From Alphaproteobacteria bacterium (lineage in GTDB: Bacteria > Pseudomonadota > Alphaproteobacteria > Bin95), in the NCBI GenBank assembly GCA_022821735.1, contig JAJECZ010000193.1, forward strand, positions 1 to 37,366: 37,366 bases of DNA. Direction: 5' to 3'. The notes beneath the pieces were generated by a model, which saw only the letters and a program-made list of their open reading frames with translations, was not told the origin of the DNA and did not search any database. Every line of letters starts with the position of its first letter. Within the stretch, counting starts at the first letter, position 1. A program made the position numbers and the translations under genes. This document shows, in pieces, positions 9,349-17,802 of this stretch.

Positions 9349-9647
9349 GCGGCAATCTCCCGGTTGGCGGCGTGCTTGCGCTCCGCGGCGCGGGCGCGGC
9401 AGTGCTCGATCAGCCGGCCGTATTCGTCGCCGTCGAGGATGCGGTCGACATGGAGCAGCGAGGCGAGCTGGAGGCCGATCAGGCGGATGGCGGGGTCGTC
9501 GCGCTGGGAGACCCCCTCCGCGATGGCCTGCCGGCAGGCGGTGTGCAGCGCGAGCGCGACGCCGGAGGGGTTGCAGGCCCCCGGATCGACGATGTCGAGC
9601 GCTGCGCGGTGGCGGTCGTACCGGGCGGGAAGGTCCGGGAAGCTCAT
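9345..9647 (-). CDS. hypothetical protein, 100 aa
   Basis: 4-bp ATGA overlaps with radC and with the upstream ORF. Confidence 0.7.
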   Translation of the reverse strand: MSFPDLPARYDRHRAALDIVDPGACNPSGVALALHTACRQAIAEGVSQRDDPAIRLIGLQLASLLHVDRILDGDEYGRLIEHCRARAAERKHAANREIAA

Positions 9648-9976
9648 CGCCCGGCCCTCCTCATACTGTCGACGAGGCCGTCAACGACCGCCGCGTCGGC
9701 GCCGCAGGCCTCGCCCCAGCCGCGCAGGTTGCGCTCGAAGTCCTCGACGCAGCCGAGATGGGCGTTGAAGAACGGGTCCTCGGTAGTGGCGGCCAGCACC
9801 GACTCGCCGGCAACGGATATCCCGGTGATGGCCGGGAGGGTCATGGGTTCGAGGCCGAGCAGCCAGCAGAGGAAGGCGCCGAACATGGGCGAGAGGCTCT
9901 CGCCCCGGCGCGGGTCCATCGGGTGCATCGGCGGCGGCGCGCCGGCGGGCGCGGCGGCAATCGCGGGATCGGGCAT
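9644..9976 (-). CDS. hypothetical protein, 110 aa (MPDPAIAAAPAGAPPPMHPMDPRRGE...)
   Basis: ATG 9976 preceded by CACGGAGACCGCCC SD; 4-bp overlap with next gene. Confidence 0.7.
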   Translation of the reverse strand: MPDPAIAAAPAGAPPPMHPMDPRRGESLSPMFGAFLCWLLGLEPMTLPAITGISVAGESVLAATTEDPFFNAHLGCVEDFERNLRGWGEACGADAAVVDGLVDSMRRAGR

Positions 9977-10004
9977 GGGCGGTCTCCGTGATCGGGAAAG
10001 GAAA

Positions 10005-10037
10005 GCGCCCCCGCCCGCGTGCCGGGGGACGGGGCGC
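10005..10037 (-). terminator. GC-rich hairpin followed on minus strand by CTTTCCTTTCCC; terminator- or attenuator-like
   Basis: gcgcccc...ggggcgc stem downstream of the DUF2958-like stop and about 28 nt before the next start codon. Confidence 0.45.
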
Positions 10038-10059
10038 AAAACCGGGCTGCGCAAAGGGA

Positions 10060-10446
10060 TCAGGCGCCGGCGGGACTTGTGCGGCTGCGGGCGGCCGCGT
10101 CGAGTTCCGGACCCAACTCCACGATGCGCCCGGCACGGCGCGCGGCTTCGGCGTAGACGCCGATCGGGTGGACCGGCTGGAACCAGAGGTCCCGCTCGAT
10201 GCCGAGGCCGAACGGACCCTCGAAGGCCTCCAGTTCGCTGAGGCGCACGCTGCCGAGCTCCGGGGTGCCGAACCCGAGATCCATGAGCCCGAAATGGATA
10301 TCGGGGTCCTCCGGATCGGCATCCACGATCAGCCAGGTGCCGGCGCCGGCGGGGTTGAACCACTTGACCAGCGGAACCCTGTCGCTGTCGGGGTTCCTGC
10401 CGTTGGCGATCAGCTGCTCGCGAAGTTCGGGGGTAAGCAGTTCCAT
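10060..10446 (-). CDS. DUF2958-like protein
   Basis: MELLTPELREQLIANGRNPDSDRVPLVKWFNPAGAGTWLI...FGLMDLGFGTPELGSVRLSELE is characteristic. Confidence 0.85.
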   Translation of the reverse strand: MELLTPELREQLIANGRNPDSDRVPLVKWFNPAGAGTWLIVDADPEDPDIHFGLMDLGFGTPELGSVRLSELEAFEGPFGLGIERDLWFQPVHPIGVYAEAARRAGRIVELGPELDAAARSRTSPAGA

Positions 10447-10535
10447 GGGTTGTCTCCCGGCGGGGTGAACGGGTGTGCGGCGGGCCGGAACGCTCCCGCG
10501 CCCCGCCCGCCCGGCGCCCCCCGGGAGGCCGGCCA

Positions 10536-10552
10536 CCGCTCCGGGGGAGCGG
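10536..10552 (-). other. intergenic hairpin ccgctcc-ggg-ggagcgg
   Basis: Perfect 7-bp stem in intergenic spacer. Confidence 0.35.
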
Positions 10553-10625
10553 AACCGGCAGCGGGCCCGATGGCAGGGAGGCGGCGCCAACCCCCGGATG
10601 GAGGTCCGGACCGGGTTCCGGCGGC

Positions 10626-10847
10626 TCAGTGGGGCGCTATCTCCGGTATCGAACCGGGCGGGCCGAGATCGACCGCGACATTGCCGTCGCGGACGGTGAC
10701 CGTGACGGTGCGGCCGGGCGGCATCAGCCAGAGCAGGTCGGTCCAGACGGCATCGGCGATGGCGCGCTTCTGCGCTTCGTCACCGGGCTCCTCCGGAGCG
10801 GGCGCGATGAATGCCGTGCTCGCGGCGGGCATGGCGTCGAGCTTCAT
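10626..10847 (-). CDS. small hypothetical protein (MKLDAMPAASTAFIAPAPEEPGDEAQKRAIADAVWTDLLWLMPPGRTVTVTV...)
   Basis: ATG 10847 with GACGGAGACCGCAACC SD leader. C-terminus resembles the C-terminus of the 11278..13056 protein (both 'IW/LWLMPPGRTV..VTVRDGNVAVDLG' / 'LIWLAPRERTVDIRIRRPDVTVTLG'). Confidence 0.65.
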   Translation of the reverse strand: MKLDAMPAASTAFIAPAPEEPGDEAQKRAIADAVWTDLLWLMPPGRTVTVTVRDGNVAVDLGPPGSIPEIAPH

Positions 10848-10871
10848 GGTTGCGGTCTCCGTCATGGCGAA

Positions 10872-10901
10872 CCGCCCCGGCGCGGGACGGCGGCGGGGCG
10901 G
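10872..10901 (-). other. intergenic hairpin ccgccccg...cggggcgg (8-bp stem, 14-nt loop)
   Basis: Inverted repeat between 10940..11281 and 10626..10847 genes. Confidence 0.35.
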
Positions 10902-10939
10902 CTTCGGGTTGGATGGAAGGTCGGCGGCCCGGCGGCCAG

Positions 10940-11281
10940 TCAGCCGTCCAGGATGCGGACCCGGGCCCTGCCGTCCTCGACGCGGGCGGCGGGCCGGCCG
11001 TCCGGGCCGAGCCACACGGTCACCAGCGGCGGCTCGCCGCCTTCCGCGAAGCGGTCGGGGACAGGGAGTGACCCTTCGCCCCAGGGATCGCGGCCGGCGC
11101 CCTCGCAGACCGCATCCACATGGGTGTAGGTGACATGATCCGTGCTGCGCCAGCCGGCGGCGTCTTCGTTGGCGGTGCCGATGGCCTTTCCGAGGGCTTC
11201 CTCCAGGCTCCCGGCCTCGACCGTGACGGTATTGGCGTGGTGCGCATAATACCCGCACTGCACGGTCCAGGCCCGGGTCAC
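10940..11281 (-). CDS. hypothetical protein, GTG start (VTRAWTVQCGYYAHHANTVTVEAGSLEEALGKAIGTANED...)
   Basis: GTGA overlap with stop of upstream ATPase gene; coding-like sequence. Confidence 0.7.
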   Translation of the reverse strand: MTRAWTVQCGYYAHHANTVTVEAGSLEEALGKAIGTANEDAAGWRSTDHVTYTHVDAVCEGAGRDPWGEGSLPVPDRFAEGGEPPLVTVWLGPDGRPAARVEDGRARVRILDG

Positions 11282-13056
11282 GACGCGGCCTCCGCGGCGG
11301 CGCCGAGGGTCACGGTCACGTCGGGCCGGCGGATGCGGATGTCGACGGTGCGCTCCCGCGGCGCGAGCCATATCAGCTCGCGGCGGACGGCCTCCACGAT
11401 GGAGGTGCGGCAGGCCTCGTCGTCGGACAGCAGCAGGCGGGTCGCCAGATGCAGCGCCTGCTCGTCGAACCGGTCGCGCTGGGTCTCCCAGCTGTCCGAG
11501 TCGGCCTCGTCCGACGGCGAGAAGAACCCGGCCCTGAGAAGTTCGGCAAGCTCGTGCGGCTGGAGGGCGCTGTCCACCGCCACCAGCGGCATGGCGTCGT
11601 CGATCCAGCCCCAGGCCTCCCCGGCGAAGACAAGATCGGCCGGCAGGTCGAGGGTGCGCGCCGGACCCGATGCCGGACGGACGGCGAGCTCGAACCGGAT
11701 GGCGGCAGGCCGGGAGGGCAGCGGCGCGGCCGGTGAACGCGACGTCTCGGGCAGCGGGTACTCGTCGAGCGCCATCCACTCGCCCCCGGCGGCGACCTCG
11801 ACATGGATCGCGGTCACCCGGTCGAGCCCGTCATACCAGTCGTAGCCCTCCAGCCTGCGGTCGGTCTCGAACAGGTGCCGAGCGATGCCGTCGCGTTCGG
11901 CGGCGCGCCAGAGCGCCTGCGCCTCGGGCGGCTCCGGATCGCAGGCCATGACAAGGGCGTCGTGGCCGGCGGCGGCGAGCTTCGGCGGATCGCGCCAGTC
12001 GTTGACATCGGCGACGGAGGGCCGCCAGGGCCGCAGCAGGGCCGGCGGCGGTGCGATGCCGATGCCGGCCTCGCGCGCCCGCGTCCAGTCCCGGAAGACG
12101 GGGCGCGGGTCGGGGTCGGCGGCCATGGCGCGGTAGGCGGCGAGGCGTGCGGCTTCGCGCATCTCGTCCAGGAAGGCGTTCCCGACCGCCTCCTTGCGGG
12201 CCGGCAGGACCAGCTCCAGCTCTGGGCAGTCCTGGATGTCGGCACATACGCTCCAGACGGGCCCGTGGACGGTCTCGACCGCGGGAAGCCCGACCGGCAG
12301 GGTGAGGCCGAAGAAGTTGAGGTCGGGGTCGTTGTAGCCGCGGTGGCGGCTCCGGAAGACGCCGAAGGCAAGGCCGCGCCACCGCTCGGCATGGACGGCC
12401 CCATCGAGAAACGCACGGCGGGGCAGCTCCTCCGGGCCGGCGCCGCCTTCCGTACCGTCCTCGAAGAGGACCGGAAGCGGGTAATGGCGGGCGGCGTTCT
12501 CGGCCGCGTTGCGGATCGCGCCGGCGGACTCGCCCGCCCGAAACGAAATCGACGTCCCATAGGGAAACGGCGCGCTGTCGTCGGCATGAACCTCGGCCTC
12601 GGCCTCCCCGAGAAAATGCGCCGGGGCCAGTTCGACCGTCCAGCCCGGCGGGGTCTCGCCGTCCGGTGAACGCGGGCGCGAGGTGACGGTGCAGCCACGG
12701 CGGGCCAGGCTGGCGAAGCCGAAGCCGGCGGCGTCCTCGCGCCGGACCAGCTCGTCGGACCAGCCGTTCTGGCCGAAGCTCAGCAGCAGGGCGGGATCGG
12801 CGATGCCCTGGCCGTCGTCGGCGACTGTGACGGTGAAACCGTTCTCGCCGCCATCCGGCGACTGCCCTGCCGGCCCGGGGACCGGCGCAGAGACAGAGAT
12901 ATGAACTTGGGTGGCGCCGGCCCGCCGGCTGTTCTGCAGGGTCTCGGCGAAGATGTCGGCAAGGGTTGCGGCATAGATGCGGGTGACCCGCCTGACGGCG
13001 CTCTCGTGGATGCGCGCGCGTATGGTCGGCGGGAGAGGTACGGCGGTGGGGCTCAT
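11278..13056 (-). CDS. GHKL (Bergerat-fold) ATPase
   Basis: N-box 'FAETLQNSRRAGAT', G1 'VADDGQGI', G2 'AAGFGFASLARRG'. Confidence 0.85.
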   Translation of the reverse strand: MSPTAVPLPPTIRARIHESAVRRVTRIYAATLADIFAETLQNSRRAGATQVHISVSAPVPGPAGQSPDGGENGFTVTVADDGQGIADPALLLSFGQNGWSDELVRREDAAGFGFASLARRGCTVTSRPRSPDGETPPGWTVELAPAHFLGEAEAEVHADDSAPFPYGTSISFRAGESAGAIRNAAENAARHYPLPVLFEDGTEGGAGPEELPRRAFLDGAVHAERWRGLAFGVFRSRHRGYNDPDLNFFGLTLPVGLPAVETVHGPVWSVCADIQDCPELELVLPARKEAVGNAFLDEMREAARLAAYRAMAADPDPRPVFRDWTRAREAGIGIAPPPALLRPWRPSVADVNDWRDPPKLAAAGHDALVMACDPEPPEAQALWRAAERDGIARHLFETDRRLEGYDWYDGLDRVTAIHVEVAAGGEWMALDEYPLPETSRSPAAPLPSRPAAIRFELAVRPASGPARTLDLPADLVFAGEAWGWIDDAMPLVAVDSALQPHELAELLRAGFFSPSDEADSDSWETQRDRFDEQALHLATRLLLSDDEACRTSIVEAVRRELIWLAPRERTVDIRIRRPDVTVTLGAAAEAAS

Positions 13057-13088
13057 GCGGGACCCTCCGTGACATGCGGAAAGAAAGC

Positions 13089-13119
13089 GCCCCGCCGGGC
13101 GGTGAACCCGGCGGGGCGT
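13089..13119 (-). terminator. 12-bp perfect stem hairpin followed by CTTTCTTTCC on minus strand; terminator- or attenuator-like
   Basis: cgccccgccggg-cggtgaa-cccggcggggcg between stop of ParB-like gene (13140) and start of ATPase gene (13056). Confidence 0.6.
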
Positions 13120-13139
13120 CTCGATGGCCGCCGTGGCGG

Positions 13140-15542
13140 TCAGTGGACGCGGCGGAGGAACTCGGGGATCTCCGCCGGGTCCGCGGGCGGGGCGTGGCCG
13201 TTGACCGGACCGGTGTGGATACCGGCGTCGTCCTCCTCGCTGGCCGTGGATGGACCGGTGTCGACCGCTTCGGCAGTGATGCCGTCGCCGGTCTCGTCCG
13301 CAGCGTCATCGCCCGACGGTTCGGCCGACGCGGCATGGCCATTGCCGTCAACCGCAGCCGGAGCGTCCCCAGTTGCGGTGTCGGAGCCGGCGGCCCCTTC
13401 CACGGGTTCCGCTTCGGCGGAGGCCTCGACGGCGTCCGGCGCGGGCTGCGCCTCCGCCGCCGCGTGGTCCACCACGTCGCCGATGCGCCCGGTATCGAAC
13501 GCCCTGAAGCCGGGCGGTGTCCAGGCGAGCGCCGCCGCGTGCATCCCGGCGCTCAACCCCGGCGGGGTGGCGCCGGCCGCGAACGCGGTCTCCATCGCCT
13601 CCGCCAGCACCGGCTTCCTGGTCTTCGCGCGCGCCGACGCCCAGGCGATGCCGAACACCGTGCGGGCGATGTCGAGGATGCGCGCCTTGGCGATCCGCGA
13701 CCACAGCATCGCCGCCGTCGGGCGGACATGCTTCGCGAACTCGATGTCGAGGCGGGCCACCGTGGCTTCGAGCTCGGGACGCGCCTCGGGCTCGAAGGCG
13801 AGTTGCGGCTTTACCGTGCGCGCGACGCAGGCGGCGAACAGCGCCTGCTTCTCGGCCACGGGCAAGGCCCGGAGCGCCGCGAAGGACTCGCCGTCGTCCT
13901 CGATCTCCAGCCAGTCCAACGACAGGCCGGAGCGGTCCTCAAGCATCGCCTCGCCCGGCGACCAGTCGGCGAAACCGGCGTCGTTCATCCGGGTGGTCGG
14001 CCGGTCGGCGGTCTCGCGCACTGCGATGTCGAGCGCATGCGGCGTGTAGCCGCGGGTGAACACGGAGCGCCCCATCTGGAACACCGTGAGGTCGAAGGCC
14101 GCCTCGAAGTCGCCGGCGAGATGCGCCTTGACCAGCGCGGTCCGGATATGCCGCAGGTCGTCGGCCAGCCCGATGCCGACGCCCGCCTCCTTGCGCGCCT
14201 CGGCCTCGCGGTCGCGCGGCGGCGCCATCGGGGTCGAGACCGGCGAACCGGCGTTGTGGACAGCAGGACCGCCGGTGTGGACGCCGTGGGTCGCGGCATT
14301 CGGGTCGTGACCGTTGGCGGCCGGGGAGGCGGCGCCGCCGGCCTCTTCCGGCTTCGGCATGTCCTCGGGCTTCACCAGCCCCTGGATGACCTGCATCGCG
14401 CCGTCATGGCCGACGGTGACGATGCAGCCCGCCATGGCGAGATCCTCTCGCCGGAACACCGCGCGGGCGTCGACGGCGCCCGCGATCTCGTCGAGGCGGG
14501 TCTCGATGGCCTCGGCTTCCGAGACCAGCTCCCCGGTCCACTCCTCATCGTCGATCTCGGCGAGTTCCGCCTGCCGGGCTTCCAGCCTGGCGATCTCGGC
14601 CAGCTCCTCCTCGGTCGGTGTGCCGGGCTCGGGCTCGATGCGGCCGCAACTGGCAGTGTCGCTCCAGTCGACCTCGACCATGGCCATGGCCCACTTCCAG
14701 CGGGTCGCCAGCTCGTCGGCCGCAGCCTGGAGCTTCTGCGTCGCGAGCTTCTCCAGCAGCACCGGGTCCTCGAACCAGACGCCGCTCTCGTCGTCCCGCG
14801 CGAACAGGTCGCGCATGACGGCGCCGCCGGCGGCCTCATAGGCCTCGACGCCGACGAAGCGGGCGATCGCGGTGGCGCCTGGCACCCGCTCCTCGGTCAG
14901 CAGGCGCTTCACCTGCCAGGCCGACGGGCGGTATCCCTGGCCCGCGACCTGCTCCCAGACCGCCATCTGGCGCTCGCGGTCGGCGGTGACGGCGAAGGCC
15001 TTCAGCACTTCGAGGTCGATCTCGTCCGCGCGGTAGGCGTCCAGCAGTTCCGGCGCCGCGTTGCCGAGGCGGAGGCGCTGCTCGACGATGCGCTCGGAGG
15101 CCCCGAAACGCACCGCGATGGCGGAAACCGATTGGCCGGCGTCGGCCAGCTTCGTGAACGCGACCACCTGGTCGGCGGGGTGCATCGCGATGCGGATGAC
15201 GTTCTCGGCGAGCGAGAGTTCGGCGGGGTCGGCGTCGCCGGACCTGACCTGGCAGGGCACCGGATGGTCGGCATCGAACACCTTGTCCTCGACCAGCGCC
15301 TGCATGGCCCTGAAGCGGCGCCCGCCGGCGACCACCGCGTAGCGCTCGGCGCCATCTTCGGCGGAGTCATCGGTGCGGACGACGAGGTTCTCCAGCAGGC
15401 CGAGGGCGGCGATGGAGGCCTTGAGCTCGGCGTCGGCCCGGGGATCGGGCGGGGTCTTGCGGACGTTCTCGGGCGCGAGCGCGAGCCGGCTCAGCGGGAT
15501 CTCCCGGATGAGCGGCCCGGCCCCGGGGGCGATGAAGTTCAT
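13140..15542 (-). CDS. large ParB-like nuclease-domain protein (800 aa)
   Basis: 'IPLSRLALAPENVRKTPPDPRADAELKASIAALGLLENLVVR...YAVVAGGRRFRAMQAL' ParB/Srx N-terminal domain, followed by HTH-like 'SVSAIAVRFGASERIVEQRLRLGNAAPELLDAYRADEI'. Confidence 0.92.
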   Translation of the reverse strand: MNFIAPGAGPLIREIPLSRLALAPENVRKTPPDPRADAELKASIAALGLLENLVVRTDDSAEDGAERYAVVAGGRRFRAMQALVEDKVFDADHPVPCQVRSGDADPAELSLAENVIRIAMHPADQVVAFTKLADAGQSVSAIAVRFGASERIVEQRLRLGNAAPELLDAYRADEIDLEVLKAFAVTADRERQMAVWEQVAGQGYRPSAWQVKRLLTEERVPGATAIARFVGVEAYEAAGGAVMRDLFARDDESGVWFEDPVLLEKLATQKLQAAADELATRWKWAMAMVEVDWSDTASCGRIEPEPGTPTEEELAEIARLEARQAELAEIDDEEWTGELVSEAEAIETRLDEIAGAVDARAVFRREDLAMAGCIVTVGHDGAMQVIQGLVKPEDMPKPEEAGGAASPAANGHDPNAATHGVHTGGPAVHNAGSPVSTPMAPPRDREAEARKEAGVGIGLADDLRHIRTALVKAHLAGDFEAAFDLTVFQMGRSVFTRGYTPHALDIAVRETADRPTTRMNDAGFADWSPGEAMLEDRSGLSLDWLEIEDDGESFAALRALPVAEKQALFAACVARTVKPQLAFEPEARPELEATVARLDIEFAKHVRPTAAMLWSRIAKARILDIARTVFGIAWASARAKTRKPVLAEAMETAFAAGATPPGLSAGMHAAALAWTPPGFRAFDTGRIGDVVDHAAAEAQPAPDAVEASAEAEPVEGAAGSDTATGDAPAAVDGNGHAASAEPSGDDAADETGDGITAEAVDTGPSTASEEDDAGIHTGPVNGHAPPADPAEIPEFLRRVH

Positions 15543-15752
15543 GCGAACCTCCGTCAATGGTGTGTGGAAATGCACGGAAGCGGGGTTCGGCGAGCGACTC
15601 CCGCCGGCCCGCGTCCGCGCCGCCCGGAACCGCGCCATGCTCCCCTCCGGACGGAGCAGGCGGCAGGGCGGGCAGCGAAAGCACGGCGGCGGCGCGCGCC
15701 GGGGAGGGGGCCGGAAGCGGCGTCCGGGGCCGCAGGTCCGGGAGGACCGCCG

Positions 15753-16421
15753 TCAGCCGTGCAGGGAGGGAAGGTTCATCGGATATGGCCGGCGAACCAA
15801 CCGCCAGCCGTCCAGGCAGGGTTCGACCGCAATGGCGTCCCGCGCCGCGGCATCGTGGCGGCCGAGCGCGGCGAGCGCCTCCGCCCGGTCGCGATGCACC
15901 GGGATCGCCGCGTCCAGCCGGTCCGCCACCGCGAGCCACCAGTCCACGATCTCGCACACCCCGACCGGGGTATGGGGTGCCCTGTCGAAGGCCACGGCCC
16001 CGTCGCCGGCGAACATCCGCTTGCCGCCGCGGCAGCCCCAGATCTCCGGGTGGCGCTCCGCCCACCCCTTCAGCGCAGGCGCGTTCATGAACCCCAGGTC
16101 GCGGGCGAGCGCATGGCCGCCCTCGAAATACATGAGCGGCGTCACCGTCCCGTCGGACCTGGCGGCCATCAGGGTCTCGCCGGCATCGTCCGGGGGGAAA
16201 TCCGCATCGCGCCGCCAGCTCACCGCCGCATGGTCCATCAGGCGGCCGAGCGCATACCAGCCGCCATGGCAGGCGAGCGTGCGGCAGCCGTCGCGGCGCA
16301 CGATGCCCCAGTCCATGGGAGCCTCCCGGTCGCCGCCATGGGCGTCGACGGCGCGCCGGATGCGCGCCATGGCGAGGCGGACTGCCCCGGGCGAGGGATG
16401 GACGGTCTGCATGTCTGTCAT
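15753..16421 (-). CDS. hypothetical protein (MTDMQTVHPSPGAVRLAMARIRRAVDAHGGDREAPMDWGIVRRDGCRTLACHGGWYALGRL...)
   Basis: Intact ORF from internal ATG 16421; coding-like composition. Confidence 0.75.
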   Translation of the reverse strand: MTDMQTVHPSPGAVRLAMARIRRAVDAHGGDREAPMDWGIVRRDGCRTLACHGGWYALGRLMDHAAVSWRRDADFPPDDAGETLMAARSDGTVTPLMYFEGGHALARDLGFMNAPALKGWAERHPEIWGCRGGKRMFAGDGAVAFDRAPHTPVGVCEIVDWWLAVADRLDAAIPVHRDRAEALAALGRHDAAARDAIAVEPCLDGWRLVRRPYPMNLPSLHG

Positions 16422-16498
16422 CTCCCGGTCGGTGAGGTTGCCGTTCGGTCGGACCCGCTGACTGCCGTGTCGCGCCTGCGCAGCTTGGACGGCCTTCG

Positions 16499-16906
16499 TC
16501 ACGTCCCGTCTCCGGCGCCGGGCTCGACAAGGTGGACATAGGCGAGCTCGGCAATGCGGCGTTCGGCGTCGGCGAGGGGGCGCAGCGGCTCCGCGCTCAT
16601 CTCCCGGTATGAAAGGCCCAGCACAATCGGCAGCGCGCCGAGGCTCCATATGGCGTCCGTCCGCCGGCCGCGCTCGCGGGTCGATATCCAGTCGAGCAGG
16701 CGCCCGCCGAGCCAGACCGCCACCTCGCGGGTGCGGTCCGGGCGGTAATACCGCACGGCGCCGAAGCTTGGCGGGCGCGCTTGCCGGGCCAGGACCTTGC
16801 CGGTCTCCTCCTCATAGCGGCGGACGGCCTCGGCGAAGTCCGCGCCGGGGCTGTCCCATTGGGGCCCCTGCATGCGCCAGAGGTACTCCTGGCCGGTCAG
16901 CATCAT
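16499..16906 (-). CDS. hypothetical protein (…DAFMMLTGQEYLWRMQGPQWDSPGADFAEAVRRYEEETGKVLARQ...); 5' end uncertain
   Basis: Coding-like reading frame extends upstream to about 16987 without a standard start; see frameshift finding. Confidence 0.55.
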   Translation of the reverse strand: MMLTGQEYLWRMQGPQWDSPGADFAEAVRRYEEETGKVLARQARPPSFGAVRYYRPDRTREVAVWLGGRLLDWISTRERGRRTDAIWSLGALPIVLGLSYREMSAEPLRPLADAERRIAELAYVHLVEPGAGDGT

Positions 16907-17121
16907 GAAGGCGTCGAGCCGGTCCTCGGGGCCGCGCTCGGCGGAGAATGCGGGCGGCGCGTTCGGTGGGGTCGGGGCGCTGAGCCATGCCGGCCTCCTT
17001 CTTGCGGAACCTGCCCGCCCGGCGCTGGCCCTTGCCTCCCGATGGCTGGACGCGGGCTCGCGGGCCGGGCCGGTCAGCCGGTGCAGATGCGGTCGAGGGC
17101 ATCGGCCTCGAAATGCAGGCC

Positions 17122-17361
17122 TCACGCCTGCCGCCCGTCGTGATCGACCAGGGTCATGCCCGGCGTCACGGAGACGAACAGGGGCGTAATCAGGTAGTCC
17201 GGTTCGCCGCCTTCCTGCTGTGGCGGACACCGGCTGACGGCGGCGATGGCGGCGGCCGGCTCCCCCGAGACGAAACAGGAGAACAGGCAGAAACTCCCGG
17301 CCTCGCCTCCGGTCAGCGCCTCGAACGCGCGGCGGTGCTCCTCAGTGATGTTGGTCGACAT
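17122..17361 (-). CDS. small hypothetical protein (MSTNITEEHRRAFEALTGGEAGSFCLFSCFVSGEPAAAIAAV...)
   Basis: ATG 17361 with GGGGAGACCGCCGCC SD leader. Confidence 0.7.
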   Translation of the reverse strand: MSTNITEEHRRAFEALTGGEAGSFCLFSCFVSGEPAAAIAAVSRCPPQQEGGEPDYLITPLFVSVTPGMTLVDHDGRQA

Positions 17362-17802
17362 GGCGGCGGTCTCCCCGGCGGCGGCGCGGGGGACCGCCTC
17401 TCGGGCCCCCGGTCCGCCCGGGAAACGCCATCCACGACCTCCAGGCGCCGTGCAGCCTATTGGCGGCCGGAGAGCGCGGAGGCGCAGGAAGGCGGGCTGC
17501 GATCGGCCCCGGTCGCGAGGCCGCTTGCCGGACGGCAGGGAAACCGGGCGCATTGCCGGAGATACCGGCGGGCCTGCCGGCCGGTTCCGGCCGCCGGAAC
17601 TTCAACCGGAATGCACCTTGGCCCGGCCGTCGAACTGACCGGTCAGGCGAGGTCGCCGTGTAGGCGTCCGAACTCCTGCATCGGTTGCTCCGGCGACGAC
17701 AACGCCAGGCGCAGCCGCAATGTCGCATCACGAACGGCCGCAAATCATGCAACTGTGAACCGGTCCACACGGAAAACCGGACATGCCGGGAGGAAACAGC
17801 GC

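Noticed and set aside
11831-13351. 506 aa minus-strand ORF overlapping the GHKL ATPase in another frame
   Set aside because: Arg/Pro-rich out-of-frame translation; the ATPase frame has all Bergerat motifs.
13074-16541. 1155 aa plus-strand ORF
   Set aside because: Antisense to the ParB-like gene and neighbours; composition is a high-GC antisense artefact.
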